The notes: a model not told the origin generated them from the sequence alone. A DNA stretch of 44,637 nucleotides from Bacteroidia bacterium (GCA_030427935.1 JAUICI010000012.1:1-44637), one strand, 5' to 3'. Shown: positions 26,370 through 34,999, counted from the first letter of the stretch. Numbers and translations are program-made.

Positions 26370-27317
26370 TTGATTTTGAAGAGGATAACTTACATATTAC
26401 TGCTCGTTTTTATTTCAAACAGCACGATATTCGGCCAATCTTATCAAAGTAAGTTTTGGAAAAGATATAGACACGAGTTTAGATTCGGTATTGGTCCAGC
26501 AACCTTTATGGGGGATTTAGGAGGGCAAATAGGTCCGGGAAAACACTTCATTGAGGATTTTGATATTCAATCAACACGTTTCATGTTTCAATTGGGATAT
26601 AAGTATATCATCCATCCTTATTTTTCAGTTCGCGGTGAGATTACAATGGGAATGCTTTCGGGAGATGACACCCACTCAGGTAATGACATCCGTCGAAATC
26701 GAAATTTAAATTTTAGAACTTTTCTGTTTGAAATTGCAGCAATGGGGGAGTTTTATCCATTGAAAGAAAGGGTTTCTCACCTTTACAGGGTCAGTGGAGT
26801 TAAAGGAAAAAAGAAAAATGTCATCGTTAATCCCTATATTTTTGGAGGAATTGCACTAATTGGATTTAACCCAAAAGGTGAATTAAATGGACAGTGGTAT
26901 GCTTTGCAACCATTTGGCACAGAAGGTCAAGACCTCGATGGAAGACCAAAAAAATATTCCAGAATTAATGTTGCCTTTCCACTAGGAATTGGTGTTAAGT
27001 TCGCTATTGACAATAATTGGGGAGTAGGAATAGAGCTTTCTGGTAGATATACCCTAAGCGACTATATAGATGATGTTTCGACCTCTTATTATCACAACAG
27101 TGCAATTCAACAAGCGTATGGTAATGAAGCGGCGCAGTTAGCAGACAAAGCAATAGATCCAAGTTTAGGCTGGACTGGTGTTATCGATTATGGTGACGGC
27201 CGAAGTAATTACCTTCAAAGAGGTGATCCAAATTACACAGATGGTTATCTTTTTGCAATAATTAACGTACATTATCGTTTATCTACTTTTAAGAAGAGGT
27301 ATATACCTAAATTCTAA
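26370..27317 (+). CDS. PorG-family (DUF6089) outer-membrane beta-barrel, first copy
   Basis: 315 residues as drawn from TTG 26370; the TTG at 26376 (MKRITYILLLVF) gives a more usual signal peptide and may be the true start. Cleavage is near FGQS. The mature part is a small barrel: FRFGIGPATFMGDLGG, FQLGYKYIIHPYFSVRGEI, RRNRNLNFRTFLFEIA, LQPFGTEGQ, SRINVAFPLGIGVKF and the SDYIDDVSTSYY turn. This matches DUF6089, the family of the T9SS protein PorG that binds the PorK/PorN ring; the identification is from memory. It sits after nadK as in relatives. A second copy follows two bases later. Confidence 0.72.
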   Translation: MILKRITYILLLVFISNSTIFGQSYQSKFWKRYRHEFRFGIGPATFMGDLGGQIGPGKHFIEDFDIQSTRFMFQLGYKYIIHPYFSVRGEITMGMLSGDDTHSGNDIRRNRNLNFRTFLFEIAAMGEFYPLKERVSHLYRVSGVKGKKKNVIVNPYIFGGIALIGFNPKGELNGQWYALQPFGTEGQDLDGRPKKYSRINVAFPLGIGVKFAIDNNWGVGIELSGRYTLSDYIDDVSTSYYHNSAIQQAYGNEAAQLADKAIDPSLGWTGVIDYGDGRSNYLQRGDPNYTDGYLFAIINVHYRLSTFKKRYIPKF

Positions 27318-27319
27318 AA

Positions 27320-28156
27320 GTGCGTTTATTATTAATATTCATAGCGTCTTTGCTAATCAGCAAAGGATATTCTCAAAAACATACTTTTGCTTCCAAGTCT
27401 GAGCTAGGAGTAATCGGTGGAGTGATGTATTATGTGGGCGATTTAAATCCCTATCATCATTTTCGTGATTTTGAAATGGGTATTGGTTTTATTTATAAAT
27501 ATAATATCACCGCGCATTTTGCATTTAGAGCAACAGGTTTATTCGGAAAAGTAACTGGGGACGACTCAAAGTCAAGAGGAAGTGATTATCGACTCAATCG
27601 TAATTTACATTTCCGGAGTAAAATGTATGAATTTGGTGCTGGATTTGAAATCAATTTTTTTAAATACCGTTTACAAGATTTTAAACACCCGATTTCTCCT
27701 TATCTAATATTTCAAGTCGCTTATTTTCATATGAAGCCTGAGGCCAGAAGAGGAGGAAATTGGACCGAATTACAGCCACTAGGAACTGAAGGACAAGGTT
27801 CTTCTCAAGGCGGTAAACGATATAGTTTACATCAGCTTGCATTTCCAGTTGGAATCGGCCTAAAATTCAATATTGCAAAAGGTGTTTCACTAGGTTTTGA
27901 ATATACTTTTCGATTCACTTTTACTGACTATTTAGATGATGTATCAACTACTTATGTGGATCCTGATATACTAACATCAGAAAACGGTCCAGATGCTGGA
28001 TTTTTTTCAGATCGATCCTTATCAAAATCGGGACCTGGAGGTTCGAATGTTGGCGCTCAAAGAGGAGACCCGGCGACCAAAGATTGGTACGGCTTTCTCG
28101 GGGCTACATTTACTGTAAGATTGGGCAAGAAACCAATCTGCTTTCATAGTTTTTAA
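27320..28156 (+). CDS. PorG-family (DUF6089) outer-membrane beta-barrel, second copy
   Basis: 278 residues starting at GTG 27320, two bases after the first copy. Signal peptide LLLIFIASLLISKGYSQ. It aligns along its length with the preceding gene: GVMYYVGDLNPY, FRATGLFGKVTGDDS, YRLNRNLHFRSKMYEFGA, LQPLGTEGQ, YSLHQLAFPVGIGLKF, FTDYLDDVSTTYV and GAQRGDP. It is therefore a tandem duplicate that has drifted in loops and in a Gly/Ser-rich part (residues ~225-250). Either copy could serve the type IX secretion system; which one is the functional PorG cannot be decided here. The stop overlaps the convergent DUF420 gene by four bases. Confidence 0.72.
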   Translation: MRLLLIFIASLLISKGYSQKHTFASKSELGVIGGVMYYVGDLNPYHHFRDFEMGIGFIYKYNITAHFAFRATGLFGKVTGDDSKSRGSDYRLNRNLHFRSKMYEFGAGFEINFFKYRLQDFKHPISPYLIFQVAYFHMKPEARRGGNWTELQPLGTEGQGSSQGGKRYSLHQLAFPVGIGLKFNIAKGVSLGFEYTFRFTFTDYLDDVSTTYVDPDILTSENGPDAGFFSDRSLSKSGPGGSNVGAQRGDPATKDWYGFLGATFTVRLGKKPICFHSF

Positions 28157-28722
28157 TGATAAAAAGGCAAAATCATTAAATACACAATCACACCACTTAC
28201 TGCTACATAGAGCCAGATAGGGAATGCATATTTGACGATCTTCTTGTGCTCTTCCACTCGATCAAGAATCCCTTTTAAATAAGCGAATAAGACCAGGGGA
28301 ATAACAGACACACTCAGAATGATATGAGAAATCAAGATGATGATATAAATCAACCTAGAGCTTTGAAAGTCCTCTGATTCTGTTGAATTTAACTCTCCAT
28401 TCCCATCGACATCACCATATAAGGTTGCTTCGGATGTCATATGATACATGACATAACAAGCTAAGAAAGCCAAGGATAAGGCCATGGCAAACTTGATGAG
28501 CTTTTTGTGAGTTTCAATCTTTCCATTCTTAACTTTCAATACGGCTAAAACAAGTACAATTGCAGTCAAACCATTTATTGGGGCATAAATATGCGGCAAG
28601 AAGGAAAAATCCACTCCTTCTAGTTTAACCGTAAACAAAACCGCCACAACAACTGGTATTACAATAGATAAGGCTATTATAACAGGTTTAAACTTTTTCT
28701 CTAAATCATTATTCTTCTGCAT
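28153..28722 (-). CDS. DUF420 membrane protein with an EF-hand-like loop
   Basis: 189 residues with five membrane helices (about 13-31, 45-63, 78-97, 123-145, 165-185) and the DUF420 pattern HIYAPINGLTAIVL, conserved His residues including H72 and H94, and ISHIILSVSVIPLVL. Such proteins cluster with cytochrome oxidase genes and are thought to help assemble the oxidase. Between helices 3 and 4 lies a perfect EF-hand calcium loop, residues 104-115 (DVDGNGELNSTE), facing outside by topology guess. The ATG overlaps the SCO stop region by 14 bases. It is the last gene of the oxidase operon. Confidence 0.8.
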   Translation of the reverse strand: MQKNNDLEKKFKPVIIALSIVIPVVVAVLFTVKLEGVDFSFLPHIYAPINGLTAIVLVLAVLKVKNGKIETHKKLIKFAMALSLAFLACYVMYHMTSEATLYGDVDGNGELNSTESEDFQSSRLIYIIILISHIILSVSVIPLVLFAYLKGILDRVEEHKKIVKYAFPIWLYVAVSGVIVYLMILPFYH

Positions 28723-29389
28723 ACTCTTTCTTCAATTTTTCAAAGTCAAGTGCCAGTTGATCTACTTCATTTGCTAATGTACCATCGTACATTCCTCTAA
28801 TTCGCCTTTCTTTATCTACCAAAACGAAATAAGGTGAATGTAAAAATCCACCGGGTTCCTGATCATCTACTAGCGCACTAGACAAATAACCGGTCTTGGC
28901 GATTTCATACAAATATTCCATCTCTCCTCGAAGAAAATGCCAATTATATGGATTTGCTTCATAGTGCTCTGAAAATGCCTTTAATCGCTCTATATCGTCG
29001 TGTTCAGGATCAATTGTATGTGAAAGAAAAACAACCAAAGACGAATCTTGTTCTAAAAGCCCTTGTAATCGTTTCATCTGTTTCGTCATGACTGGACATA
29101 TTGAAGGACAAGTTGAGAAAAAGAAGTTTGCAATGATAATCTTTCCCTCCAAGTCTTCCGATTTGATCGACTCCCCATTTTGATTGGTAAAAATAAAATC
29201 TGGTATTGTATGGTAAACAGTATCACCATTTTCAAGGTCACGATGACCTAATATTGGGAGCTTTTCATTAATTAGATCTTGGTTGTGTTCCTTAGGATTG
29301 GACTCTTCATTCTCCTTTTTTGTTTTTGAGGTACAGGACACCAAGAAGCCCAAAAATAAAATCAAATAAACCCACTTACCGCTCTTCAT
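28709..29389 (-). CDS. SCO1/SenC family copper chaperone lipoprotein
   Basis: 226 residues from ATG 29387-29389; a TTG four codons earlier is possible. Lipobox GFLVSC gives lipidation at C19. The thioredoxin-like domain carries the copper site C94-x3-C98 (STCPSICP) and H184 in LHSPYFVLVD, the three classical Sco ligands. It delivers or reduces copper at the CuA centre of cytochrome oxidase, on the outer face of the inner membrane. It overlaps both neighbours: the upstream thioredoxin-fold gene and DUF420. Length and context fit well. Confidence 0.92.
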   Translation of the reverse strand: MKSGKWVYLILFLGFLVSCTSKTKKENEESNPKEHNQDLINEKLPILGHRDLENGDTVYHTIPDFIFTNQNGESIKSEDLEGKIIIANFFFSTCPSICPVMTKQMKRLQGLLEQDSSLVVFLSHTIDPEHDDIERLKAFSEHYEANPYNWHFLRGEMEYLYEIAKTGYLSSALVDDQEPGGFLHSPYFVLVDKERRIRGMYDGTLANEVDQLALDFEKLKKEYAEE

Positions 29390-30035
29390 TGTATTTTTCA
29401 ATATCTTTTTCCTTAATGATCATCCGAAACCTTTCACTTAGCTCTCTTGTATAGGCTTCACTATTCAGCGGTCGAATTGCTTTAATTTCGGTTGAATTCG
29501 TGACTACCATACCCATACGCACGAACTCAAGATTCCCTTCTTCATCTTTGATTTCGGTAAATTTCTTCCCTTCCTTCTCGAATCCATAGACTTGCTCTGG
29601 GTCCCCAACTAAAAGCTCCCAAAATTTAGAGTCATAATTTTCAAAAGTTTCGATAAGAAGTGAGTCAGGTCTGACAGGATTACCCTCGTAGTCAGTTACG
29701 ATAGAATAGATTTTAACCCCTTTATATTTCTTTGGTGCCTTTACAAATTCATCATAAAAAAATTGCTCCATGAAATAGGGATAAATAGCGCATTCCTTAT
29801 TCGTATTATCAAAGCAAGAATTCTGAATGGTTGTAAAAATCAGAATGTCGTATTCATTGGTTTCCGCAGATACAATGTTTGAATCAACATCATAAAACCG
29901 ATAGTTTTCAGTTTTAGCTAGAACATCCAGGTAATTAAAATTCTGTTTACCCCTGGAAAGTAAGAACAATAAAATACCCGGCCCAAAAAGCATCAACGCG
30001 AATAGGAGAAACTTTTTGCGACCGGGCGATTTCAT
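29376..30035 (-). CDS. Membrane-anchored thioredoxin-fold-like protein of the oxidase operon
   Basis: 219 residues. One N-terminal membrane helix (FLLFALMLFGPGILLFLL) and then a globular domain that looks like a diverged thioredoxin/SCO fold: EYDILIFTTIQNSC, C82, YKGVKIYSIVTDYEG and GDPEQVYGF. The only cysteines are C74 and C82, spaced by seven residues, and there is no CxxxC copper motif. A protein of this kind stands between subunit IV and SCO in related genomes from memory. A role in oxidase assembly is inferred from position. I do not recognise a named family with certainty. Confidence 0.7.
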   Translation of the reverse strand: MKSPGRKKFLLFALMLFGPGILLFLLSRGKQNFNYLDVLAKTENYRFYDVDSNIVSAETNEYDILIFTTIQNSCFDNTNKECAIYPYFMEQFFYDEFVKAPKKYKGVKIYSIVTDYEGNPVRPDSLLIETFENYDSKFWELLVGDPEQVYGFEKEGKKFTEIKDEEGNLEFVRMGMVVTNSTEIKAIRPLNSEAYTRELSERFRMIIKEKDIEKYNEER

Positions 30036-30059
30036 TAATATCTTATTCTGTCTATCCCT

Positions 30060-30434
30060 TTAAGAAGCCCAAATGCCATTAACGGCAGCACCTTCAACAA
30101 AAGCAATAAACATCAAATAAATCATAAAAATAATGTAAGGTACCAAGATTACATACTTCATGGATTTTCTTTCATCTCCAAGGTGCATAAACGTAAGTAC
30201 GATATATCCGGCTTTCACAAGTGTCAGAACGATATAGAAAATCTTGATGGACATCCAAGCTCCAGAATCAGCTCCTAGGGCATTTCTTGGCCAAACTACA
30301 CCAACACCAACTTCTACAATCGTAATGATCGATAATAAAGCTGTTACAAACCAGATTTTCTTTCTGATTTTTTTTCCTTCTTCGTCGCTATGGTGAGCGT
30401 CTAAAGAATATTCAATTACATCATCTCTTTCCAT
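30060..30434 (-). CDS. Cytochrome c oxidase subunit IV-like protein
   Basis: 124 residues. After a charged N-terminus (DAHHSDEEGKKIRKK) there are three membrane helices: IWFVTALLSIITIVEVGVGVVW, IKIFYIVLTLVKAGYIVLTFMHLGDE and YVILVPYIIFMIYLMFIAFVEG. The KAGYIVLTFMHLGDE segment is typical of prokaryotic cytochrome C oxidase subunit IV (CtaF/CyoD-like), an accessory subunit of the heme-copper oxidase. Gaps of 24 bases separate it from both neighbours in the same operon. Confidence 0.88.
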   Translation of the reverse strand: MERDDVIEYSLDAHHSDEEGKKIRKKIWFVTALLSIITIVEVGVGVVWPRNALGADSGAWMSIKIFYIVLTLVKAGYIVLTFMHLGDERKSMKYVILVPYIIFMIYLMFIAFVEGAAVNGIWAS

Positions 30435-30458
30435 ACTAATAATTTTTTCGAAATACGA

Positions 30459-31352
30459 TTATACAAGATAAAAGAAGGTAAATACAAATACCCAAACTAA
30501 ATCTACAAAGTGCCAGTACAAACCAGTCTTTTCAACCATTTCATAGTGACCTCTTTTGTGCATAGTTCCTTTAAGAACCATCATCAATACTAAGATATTG
30601 ATTACAACTCCTGAAAATACGTGGAATCCGTGGAAACCAGTAATAAAGAAGAAGAATTGCCCATAATGAGAAGGACCATATTCGTTCTCATACAAATTCG
30701 CTCCTCTTACGATTCTGTAAGATTCATTTTCTTCAATAGAATTATATAAAGCTTTGGCATGATCTCCATGCAAAACAGCGTACTTCTCTTCGTGCTCTCC
30801 CGACTTCTGCTCTTCAGCTTTGTAAAGTGAACCATCTTGTGTCACTTCAAACCCCTCGAAAGCATGTGTATCGTGATTGTAATGTGCTTTAACAACTGAT
30901 CCATCTTGTAAGGTAATTCTACCATATTCTGAACCGTGTATAAAATGACTCCACTCCCAAACCTGAGAACCCAAGAAGATAAACCCTCCAACGATTGTCC
31001 ATGCTAGCCATTTAATTACACCTCTTTTATCCATACGATGTCCTGCTTCAACGGCTAATACCATCGTTACCGAAGACACAATAAGAATAAAGGTCATGAA
31101 TGCAACATAAAGCAGTGGTAAATGTGTTTCACCAGCTAACGGAAAGTGGTGAAAAACCTCTTCACCTGCAGGCCATTCACCTGTATACGTGTATCGAGTA
31201 TAACCATAAGCGACTAATAAACCTCCGAATGTCAAAGCATCTGACACAAGGAAAAACCACATCATTAGTTTTCCATAACTCGTACTAAATGGAGACATAG
31301 AACCTCCCCAAAGTGTTGGCGCATCAATCTGTTTTGTAGCGTGTCCTCCCAT
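30459..31352 (-). CDS. Cytochrome c oxidase subunit III, second gene
   Basis: 297 residues, heme-copper oxidase subunit III. N-terminal half: PFSTSYGKLMMWFFLVSDAL and three more helices up to WEWSHFIHG near 139. A polar insert, residues ~141-227 with Asp, Glu and His, stands before the well-conserved second half: GQFFFFITGFHGFHVFSG and GLYWHFVDLVWVFVFTFFYLV. The last block is diagnostic. The insert should face the periplasm and is, as I recall, typical for Bacteroidota. Subunits I and II are not in the window. A 10-base tandem repeat lies directly upstream. Confidence 0.93.
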   Translation of the reverse strand: MGGHATKQIDAPTLWGGSMSPFSTSYGKLMMWFFLVSDALTFGGLLVAYGYTRYTYTGEWPAGEEVFHHFPLAGETHLPLLYVAFMTFILIVSSVTMVLAVEAGHRMDKRGVIKWLAWTIVGGFIFLGSQVWEWSHFIHGSEYGRITLQDGSVVKAHYNHDTHAFEGFEVTQDGSLYKAEEQKSGEHEEKYAVLHGDHAKALYNSIEENESYRIVRGANLYENEYGPSHYGQFFFFITGFHGFHVFSGVVINILVLMMVLKGTMHKRGHYEMVEKTGLYWHFVDLVWVFVFTFFYLV

Positions 31353-31355
31353 AAG

Positions 31356-31385
31356 AATCTAGTTTAATCTAGTTTAATCTAGTGT
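31356..31385. repeat. Three tandem copies of a 10-base unit between the subunit III genes
   Basis: AATCTAGTTT occurs at 31356-31365 and 31366-31375 and again with one change region (AATCTAGTGT) at 31376-31385. The array fills the 26-base spacer between the two subunit III genes and runs into the stop codon of the upstream one. It may just be slippage, or may set the spacing of the downstream start. Confidence 0.8.
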
Positions 31386-32434
31386 ATAAAGTTCAAAAAT
31401 AAAATCAAATAAAGCCAAAGTGCGTCCATGAAATGCCAATAGATCGCACCATTTTTTAATCCTACAATATTATTAGAATTAATTGAATTTTTCAATGATT
31501 TTCGAAATAAAACTATCAAATAAATAAGTCCTCCAAGTAAATGAAGTACATGTAAAGCGGAAAGCAAGTACAAAAAGGTGGATGCTAAATTTCTGGTATC
31601 CACCAACTTATTCATTAAGCCAACAGTTAATTTCTTCCCATCTGATTGTAATTCTCGGTCGATATAATCCAATTTAATTCCTCTAAAATTCAGATAAAAA
31701 TCTTCACCATATCTCCCCTTTATGAAAAAGTCTCCAAAGCCCCTTGATAAATTCATGGTAAAGGACTGCATTCTGAACTCTTGATCATTTCCTATTTCAT
31801 CTTCACCAATATAGAATTTACCCTCCGAAACGGTAACGGGTTTATTTTCATAGAACATCAAGAATTTTTTACCATAATCCGACGGAATCTCTCCTCCTCC
31901 ATTCTTCAAAACTTGACTAATCTCTCCTGAAAGCTTTCGCATTTGTTCGATTTCATCAGCACTTACTTTCTCCCCATTGATCGTGTAATCATATCCATCA
32001 AACTCAATCTTTTCATTGTTTAATGTGTAGTAATAGTAATCATCATACTTTCCATCCACGACTATGATATTACTCACAAAGAAATTTCCACCTTCCGTTA
32101 ACTTCCTATAGCCTTGAAATTGAAGAAGTGTAAAAATAAGTCCTAATAATAAGGTTAATCCCAAATGGACTTTTAGCATCTTATGATTATCGCTCTTTGC
32201 AGCTTTTAGCGCCAAAAAAACGGTGCCACTGGACACAATCAATACCCCCGTTGAAATCCAAAATTCAACCGGCCATTTGAAGCTAACCCAAAAGGTATCT
32301 CCTAGTAGAACAATATAGGCACTAGATAAGCCAGCAAAAAACATTACAATACCAAAAATTCCGAAATAAATCAGATTCTTCTTGGCCTTCGCTATTGAAT
32401 TTTCGTAACCTTTCTCTTCTTGTTCCTCCGACAT
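31379..32434 (-). CDS. Cytochrome c oxidase subunit III-like, first gene, with large insert
   Basis: 351 residues. Helices at about 21-45, 57-77, 89-106 are followed by a large soluble segment, residues ~112-279 (FVSNIIVVDGKYDDYYYY onward), then two last helices ending in NGAIYWHFMDALWLYLILFLNFIH, the subunit III signature. The extra ~165 residues should lie in the periplasm. Presence of two subunit III-type genes side by side is usual in Flavobacteriales cox operons from memory. The ATG is three bases after the ctaB stop. Possible roles are structural; this subunit lacks metal centres. Confidence 0.85.
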   Translation of the reverse strand: MSEEQEEKGYENSIAKAKKNLIYFGIFGIVMFFAGLSSAYIVLLGDTFWVSFKWPVEFWISTGVLIVSSGTVFLALKAAKSDNHKMLKVHLGLTLLLGLIFTLLQFQGYRKLTEGGNFFVSNIIVVDGKYDDYYYYTLNNEKIEFDGYDYTINGEKVSADEIEQMRKLSGEISQVLKNGGGEIPSDYGKKFLMFYENKPVTVSEGKFYIGEDEIGNDQEFRMQSFTMNLSRGFGDFFIKGRYGEDFYLNFRGIKLDYIDRELQSDGKKLTVGLMNKLVDTRNLASTFLYLLSALHVLHLLGGLIYLIVLFRKSLKNSINSNNIVGLKNGAIYWHFMDALWLYLILFLNFIH

Positions 32435-32437
32435 AAA

Positions 32438-33325
32438 CTAAATTTTGTCAATAACATAAATGATTTGCATAACAGGCAAAAGAATTACCGATGCAAGCAT
32501 TAATTTTTTAGCTTTCTTATCACTTGGAGCTATGTAAAACTGATAGGCTGTTATATAAAATAACATCCCTAAGAGAGCTCCTGTAATTAAACTGATCATA
32601 CCAGTCCATTCAAACGCCCAAGGGAGTAGAACCACCGGAATCATAATCAAGGAATAGGCTAAAATCAAAAAGGCGGATAAACGATCTTTTCCATTTCGAG
32701 ATGGTAAAAGAGAAAAACCTGCTTTTTGGTAATCGTCATGTAACATCCATGCAAGCGCCCAAAAATGAGGGAATTGCCATACAAATTGTATTAAAAACAA
32801 GATGCCAGCCATGAAATTAAAATGGCCTGTTACCGCTACAACTCCAATCATTGGAGGAATCGCTCCTGGAAAAGCTCCTACAAAAACAGACCATGCTGTA
32901 ACTCTTTTCAATGGCGTATACATAAAAACGTACATAAACATTGAAAAAACACCAAGAATACCCGAAAGGTAATTTATTTTGAAAAGCATTAAAGACCCGG
33001 CAACCGTCATTAAAATAGCGATTGTTAAAGCTTCTGCGACTTTCATTGAACCTCTTGCCAAAGGTCTTTCTTGAGTTCTGGACATTAATTTATCCAAATC
33101 TCTCTCATAAATCTGATTATAGGCATTCGAAGCACCCGTAATCAGCATTCCGCCAACAGATAAAAGAATCAAATCCGTCATGGAAGATCCACCAGCCAGC
33201 AAATAGGCAGTAAAAGCTGATATTACTACGCTAAAAGATAATCTGAATTTGATTAGTAAAGAATAATCTTTGATTTTACTGGCCAAACTGACTTTTTCCT
33301 CCTTATATGCTTTATTAGAAATCAA
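32438..33325 (-). CDS. ctaB: Protoheme IX farnesyltransferase (heme O synthase)
   Basis: 295 residues, polytopic UbiA-family prenyltransferase. The polyprenyl-diphosphate site NAYNQIYERDLDKLMSRTQERPL (about 66-88) holds the NxxxDxxxD metal motif, and GRKDR-like NGKDRLSA plus WQFPHFWALAWMLHDDYQKAG form the second conserved loop. It adds a farnesyl tail to heme B, giving heme O for the terminal oxidase. The only plausible start is a TTG at 33323-33325. It is the first gene of the oxidase operon, with a TACTTTTG box 17 bases upstream. The name cyoE is equally used. Confidence 0.95.
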   Translation of the reverse strand: MISNKAYKEEKVSLASKIKDYSLLIKFRLSFSVVISAFTAYLLAGGSSMTDLILLSVGGMLITGASNAYNQIYERDLDKLMSRTQERPLARGSMKVAEALTIAILMTVAGSLMLFKINYLSGILGVFSMFMYVFMYTPLKRVTAWSVFVGAFPGAIPPMIGVVAVTGHFNFMAGILFLIQFVWQFPHFWALAWMLHDDYQKAGFSLLPSRNGKDRLSAFLILAYSLIMIPVVLLPWAFEWTGMISLITGALLGMLFYITAYQFYIAPSDKKAKKLMLASVILLPVMQIIYVIDKI

Positions 33326-33341
33326 GCTTTTCTTTTGCCCG

Positions 33342-33349
33342 CAAAAGTA
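33342..33349 (-). promoter_or_regulatory. Candidate -7 box of the oxidase operon
   Basis: The minus strand reads TACTTTTG, matching TAnnTTTG, 16 bases before the TTG start of ctaB. A -33 TTG at the right spacing is not evident. The 102-base gap 33326-33427 holds nothing else that I can recognise, and no strong hairpin for ending the upstream RemB/Wzi gene. Confidence 0.4.
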
Positions 33350-33427
33350 CCAAATTTCTACTAATGTTTACTACTCTTTAATCTTTTTAACCTCTTTCTC
33401 CTTTAATTTATAGCCACTTTAAATAAG

Positions 33428-34999
33428 CTAGTAATCCCGGTTCCTATTCCAAAGATTTGATTTAAAGGCAACAAAGAAGTAATTGGAGACCTCTGATTGA
33501 ATCCTATTTTGATTCAATCTAAATTCATATCCGCACTCTAATGTCAGCGCCGATTCGGGGAAAAGCAAGTAATTCAGTGACACTTTTGCCAAAAATAAAT
33601 TATTCTTCAACCCTTGTCCCGTTTTATTTCCATATTCTGAAAAACGATCTTCGTACGACCTAAAAATATCTCCTCCGAAACTTGCCGTATCCAAATCGCT
33701 TCCATATTGGTTATACATGAAGAAGGTATATAAATTCAACCTGCCCCAGCTTTTGTTGACACGCATTAAAATCTCATGGAAATTCGCACCCTTAATGTGA
33801 GCTATAGGCAGGTTTTGATGTCCATGAGCTTGAATAGAGTTCTTATGCGCATATGTAAATGGCCTCACCCAATTAAACTCCAATTGGAAAAACACACCCT
33901 TCCAATCAAAAGGTTCAAAGGCCTTAAAACCTCCTTGCATTCCAAACTTATTTGCCCACCAACCATCATTATTCTTGATTTCTCTCAATAAAAACTCATC
34001 GATCGACCATTGATAATAGAATTGATACTTATCCAAAAAACGATAGCTTAAACTCACACCCAGAATCACATTATCAGGTGATCCGACAGCAAACTCAACA
34101 GGTCGGAAAAAGATAATTGGGTTTAAATAATTAATATCAAATCCACGGTTGATTAAAGTATCTTTTGCTTGCCAAATTACAGACTCAAATATTCCAATAT
34201 TAAATCCTTTGAAAGCATTTACCGACAAATAATGTGAAGTTGAAAATTTATTTCGGGCGTTTGACCCATTGTACTGAGAACCCTGAAAATCTCTCTGCCA
34301 TGCGAAAATATTTATATACTTAATTCTCCAAACTTTGGTTTGAATATTTAAGTAGGGATATGGATTTCCGTCATCACTGATAAACATGGAACGATATCCT
34401 TCTCCAATAAAATGTCGTCCATAACCCAACCTGAAATTAAAATATTTGATCGGCGTATAACTCAAATATCCTCGGATAAAATGTGAGGACCTATGAATTC
34501 CCTGATATTTATCAATCACAGACCCTGAAACTACACCTCTTTTAACCGCTAATGAATCCTCTGCGAAAGTATAAGATGCAAGATCGTATCTATAGTTTAA
34601 CTCAATTGAGAATTTCTTCCCAAAGTTACCCCTAAAACCAAGCCCAGCTCCTAAATCATATACGAATTTCGTTCCATTTATATTATGGTTTTCCACACCT
34701 GCAGATAAGTTAAACAGCGGATAAAACTCAAACTTTATTTTTTTCTTTGAATTCATATTTCCAAGAGCCAACCTGAAATCCTTCTTTATAAAAGAACTGT
34801 CAAAATCAACCTGATTATTCGTGTCTTGCTCAATTTCATGCTGCAAATAAGGTCGAATCCCAGAGTGAAAATCCAAATCATTATTCAAGGCTTGCTTTTG
34901 AAAATAAAGACTAAACATCTTATGTTCAGAAACATTCAATTGTTGAGATGATAAATTCAATCCCACAAAACAGAATAATATGAATAGAATTCTTTTCAC
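33428..34999 (-). CDS. RemB/Wzi-like outer-membrane protein, copy at operon end
   Basis: 523 residues from GTG 34997-34999, directly adjoining the wecA-type stop. Signal peptide ILFILFCFVGLNLSS. The long barrel has repeated aromatic-rich strands; key blocks are FRLGYGRHFIGEGYRSMFISD, NPYPYLNIQTKVWRIKY and AHIKGANFHEILM. This resembles the capsule-assembly Wzi family and the gliding protein RemB of Flavobacterium, from memory. Probable job: binding or organising surface polysaccharide at the outer membrane. It shares these blocks with the gene at 36066-37691, so the two are paralogs. Last gene of the operon. Confidence 0.72.
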   Translation of the reverse strand: MKRILFILFCFVGLNLSSQQLNVSEHKMFSLYFQKQALNNDLDFHSGIRPYLQHEIEQDTNNQVDFDSSFIKKDFRLALGNMNSKKKIKFEFYPLFNLSAGVENHNINGTKFVYDLGAGLGFRGNFGKKFSIELNYRYDLASYTFAEDSLAVKRGVVSGSVIDKYQGIHRSSHFIRGYLSYTPIKYFNFRLGYGRHFIGEGYRSMFISDDGNPYPYLNIQTKVWRIKYINIFAWQRDFQGSQYNGSNARNKFSTSHYLSVNAFKGFNIGIFESVIWQAKDTLINRGFDINYLNPIIFFRPVEFAVGSPDNVILGVSLSYRFLDKYQFYYQWSIDEFLLREIKNNDGWWANKFGMQGGFKAFEPFDWKGVFFQLEFNWVRPFTYAHKNSIQAHGHQNLPIAHIKGANFHEILMRVNKSWGRLNLYTFFMYNQYGSDLDTASFGGDIFRSYEDRFSEYGNKTGQGLKNNLFLAKVSLNYLLFPESALTLECGYEFRLNQNRIQSEVSNYFFVAFKSNLWNRNRDY

